Positions 62,400 through 64,000 of a DNA stretch of 64,000 nt are shown one piece after another. The position numbers were made by a program, and so were the translations under genes. The DNA is from Gammaproteobacteria bacterium (GTDB lineage: Bacteria; Pseudomonadota; Gammaproteobacteria; Arenicellales; Arenicellaceae). The stretch lies in contig JABDKW010000029.1 in NCBI GenBank assembly GCA_013002025.1, forward strand, positions 1-64,000. The letters run 5' to 3'. Each line of letters opens with the position of its first letter. Within the stretch, counting starts at the first letter, position 1. The notes under the pieces were generated by a model. It did not search any database. It saw only the letters and a program-made list of their open reading frames with translations, and was not told where the DNA came from.

Positions 62400-64000
62400 C
62401 TAGTTCAACAGGCTCATCAGCATGTGCTTATTAGATGGCGAGCGCGCAACGCGCAATTTCCCTTCCCAACCACCTTCCAATGCGGTGCGTGCGATGCGCT
62501 GGCTACCCGCCACTAGCATCGTTTCATTAAGTTTCGGCAGGTGCGGCCGCAGAGCCTGCATTAAATTGGCGGCGCTTTGTGGGCTGTGTAAAAACACGGC
62601 TGCCACTTTGCGGCCGCTGGAACAGAGCGTTTCCACGCGATGAATTAATTCGGCATGCGGTTCCTGTCGATACACCTCCACCTGCTCCACGATGGCGCCA
62701 CGATTGCGCATCTCTTCAGCCGGCCAATCAAGACCGATATCGCCGCGCACAATCAATATCCGACGACCCCTTAAATCAGCCAGCTTTTTTACCCTCAGAA
62801 GCGCTTCGGCACCAACACCGTGGTCGGGAAACATAGCGTCAACGCCGTAGGTTTTGTACAGTTGCTTGGCGGTTTCGGCACCAACGGCCATCACCCGCAC
62901 ATCGTCCGGCAAAGCACCCTTGGACTGAATCACCGCCATACCCTGTTCCACAGCGTTGCGGGATACAAATATGAGATCCGTATATTCGCTAAGTTTAGAC
63001 AGCGGCGTCAGCGTCACAGGATCGTTGTTCGGCTCAATCTCCAATGTCGGTACATGCACGCCCTGATAATCGAAACTTTCGATAATTTCTTTAAGATTAC
63101 CCAGATAGCGCTCCTGTCGAGTTAGCACGACCACGGCTTTTTCAGGCTGCTCATTTTGCACCGAGGCGTGATAAACGGAATCGAGAATTTCTCTGGCGCC
63201 TTGTTCCAACAGGTCTTCCGCAACTTGCCTGCCCAAGGCATCAGCCGCTTTCTCAGACATCGCCGCGCTGGTTCGAATGCCAAAAATACAGCGTGAGCCA
63301 TCCACTTCACCGACCATGCCTCGCATGCGAATTTTGCCTTTATTTACTTCGGCAAATCCGGCTACCGGCACATGACATCCACCTCCGAGCGCCGCGTTCA
63401 TGGCCCGCTCGGCTGATAAATACAGTGAGCTTTCAGGGCTGTGCAATGGCTCCAGCAGGTCGCGAGTGCGCTCATCACTGCTGCGACATTCAATGCCGAT
63501 TATGCCCTGGCCAACTGCTGGCAAACACAGTTCGGGGGTAATGTATTGACTGATACGATTCTTCAGTCCCAGCCGAATCAAACCCGCGGCCGCCAGAATA
63601 ATCGCGTCGTAATCACCGGAATCCAATTTAGCCAGACGCGAGTTTACATTACCTCGCAGTTCAGTAAATTCAAGTGATGGGAAGGCACTTTTTAACTGCG
63701 CGATGCGGCGCATACTGGAGGTGCCGACCTTGGCGCCTTTGGGTAAGGCATAAAGATTTTGATAACTATTGGAAACAACCACATCGCGGGCATCTTCGCG
63801 GGCGCAAACAACCGCAATTTCGAGCCCATCCGGCAAGGCGATTGGCACGTCTTTCATAGAGTGCACGGCGATGTCCGTCTCGCCACTCAGGACAGAACGC
63901 TCAAGTTCCTTCAGGAACAGCCCTTTCCCCCCAGCCTTGGATAGACTGCGGTCAAGCATTTGATCACCCGCGGTGGTCATGCCGACGATTTCAACTGATA
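62400..64000 (-). CDS. hemCD: Fused hydroxymethylbilane synthase / uroporphyrinogen-III synthase (partial)
   Basis: One uninterrupted frame encodes HemC then HemD; the HemC N-terminus (about 40-50 residues) lies beyond the window. HemC polymerises four porphobilinogens; HemD closes uroporphyrinogen III. Visible HemC signatures are GGKGLFLKELE, IAVHSMKDVP, VGTSSMRR, LRGNVNSRL and the dipyrromethane-cofactor Cys in GGGCHVP. HemC ends near GAREILDSVYH and, after a ~10-residue linker, HemD begins KAVVVLTRQERYLGNLKE, with VSRNAVEQG and FLHSPQSAANLM later. Separate genes are the norm; no start codon or stop is found at the junction (about 63137-63170). It is followed by hemX. Confidence 0.93.
   Translation of the reverse strand, partial: SVEIVGMTTAGDQMLDRSLSKAGGKGLFLKELERSVLSGETDIAVHSMKDVPIALPDGLEIAVVCAREDARDVVVSNSYQNLYALPKGAKVGTSSMRRIAQLKSAFPSLEFTELRGNVNSRLAKLDSGDYDAIILAAAGLIRLGLKNRISQYITPELCLPAVGQGIIGIECRSSDERTRDLLEPLHSPESSLYLSAERAMNAALGGGCHVPVAGFAEVNKGKIRMRGMVGEVDGSRCIFGIRTSAAMSEKAADALGRQVAEDLLEQGAREILDSVYHASVQNEQPEKAVVVLTRQERYLGNLKEIIESFDYQGVHVPTLEIEPNNDPVTLTPLSKLSEYTDLIFVSRNAVEQGMAVIQSKGALPDDVRVMAVGAETAKQLYKTYGVDAMFPDHGVGAEALLRVKKLADLRGRRILIVRGDIGLDWPAEEMRNRGAIVEQVEVYRQEPHAELIHRVETLCSSGRKVAAVFLHSPQSAANLMQALRPHLPKLNETMLVAGSQRIARTALEGGWEGKLRVARSPSNKHMLMSLLN

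Overview
The window is a gene-dense chromosomal segment of a gammaproteobacterium. Three conserved blocks support this: the tRNA-Gln-linked block lolB-ispE-tRNA-Gln-prs-rplY-pth-ychF, divergent from hemA-prfA-prmC; ftsY-ftsE-ftsX-rpoH; and hemCD-hemX-hemY with gorA and mutM nearby. A sodium-pump-type oxaloacetate decarboxylase, acyl-CoA catabolism genes, and no transposases, phage genes or CRISPR arrays suggest a free-living aerobe, possibly marine. I cannot name a genus from the sequence alone.

Region by region. 1-11 kb is lipid and acyl-CoA metabolism: a partial acyl-CoA dehydrogenase, a dienoyl-CoA-reductase-like SDR that starts a four-gene cluster with membrane proteins (DUF2306, ABA4-like), a metal-site hydrolase lipoprotein coupled to a QueD-like gene, and a thiolase/FadJ-like/PaaG-like/esterase beta-oxidation operon. 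11-18 kb is peptide and amino-acid catabolism: a DUF885 lipoprotein, a leucine-type dehydrogenase, a giant fused indolepyruvate:ferredoxin oxidoreductase and a divergent Lrp regulator. 18-27.6 kb holds an orphan CMP-sugar synthetase, a PanP-type aspartate decarboxylase, oadGAB with a gamma-carbonic anhydrase, and leuA with a coupled Cys-rich protein and a second divergent Lrp regulator. 27.6-33.3 kb is accessory: a serine hydrolase, an ABM protein, an atypical SDR, modABC and an FkbM methyltransferase. 33.3-46.3 kb is housekeeping (translation, PRPP, isoprenoid, lipoprotein sorting, haem start), interrupted by one unusual polytopic membrane protein. 46-53.7 kb has PBP1b, a dynamin-like GTPase with a lipoprotein partner, ferredoxin, coaD and rsmD. 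53.7-64 kb has ftsYEX, rpoH, gorA, mutM and the haem genes hemY, hemX and a fused hemC-hemD that runs off the window end.

The most notable signals are: a perfect CIRCE operator (HrcA site) in the leader of rpoH, which implies that a repressor controls the heat-shock sigma factor; an in-frame HemC-HemD fusion; a perfect terminator-like hairpin inside the 5' part of pth; the dynamin-like GTPase/lipoprotein pair behind a palindrome-rich intergenic region; and the membrane protein inserted into the otherwise conserved hemA/lolB divergent junction. Translational coupling by 1-4 base overlaps is frequent, and several convergent genes share overlapping stop codons, so the genome looks compact.
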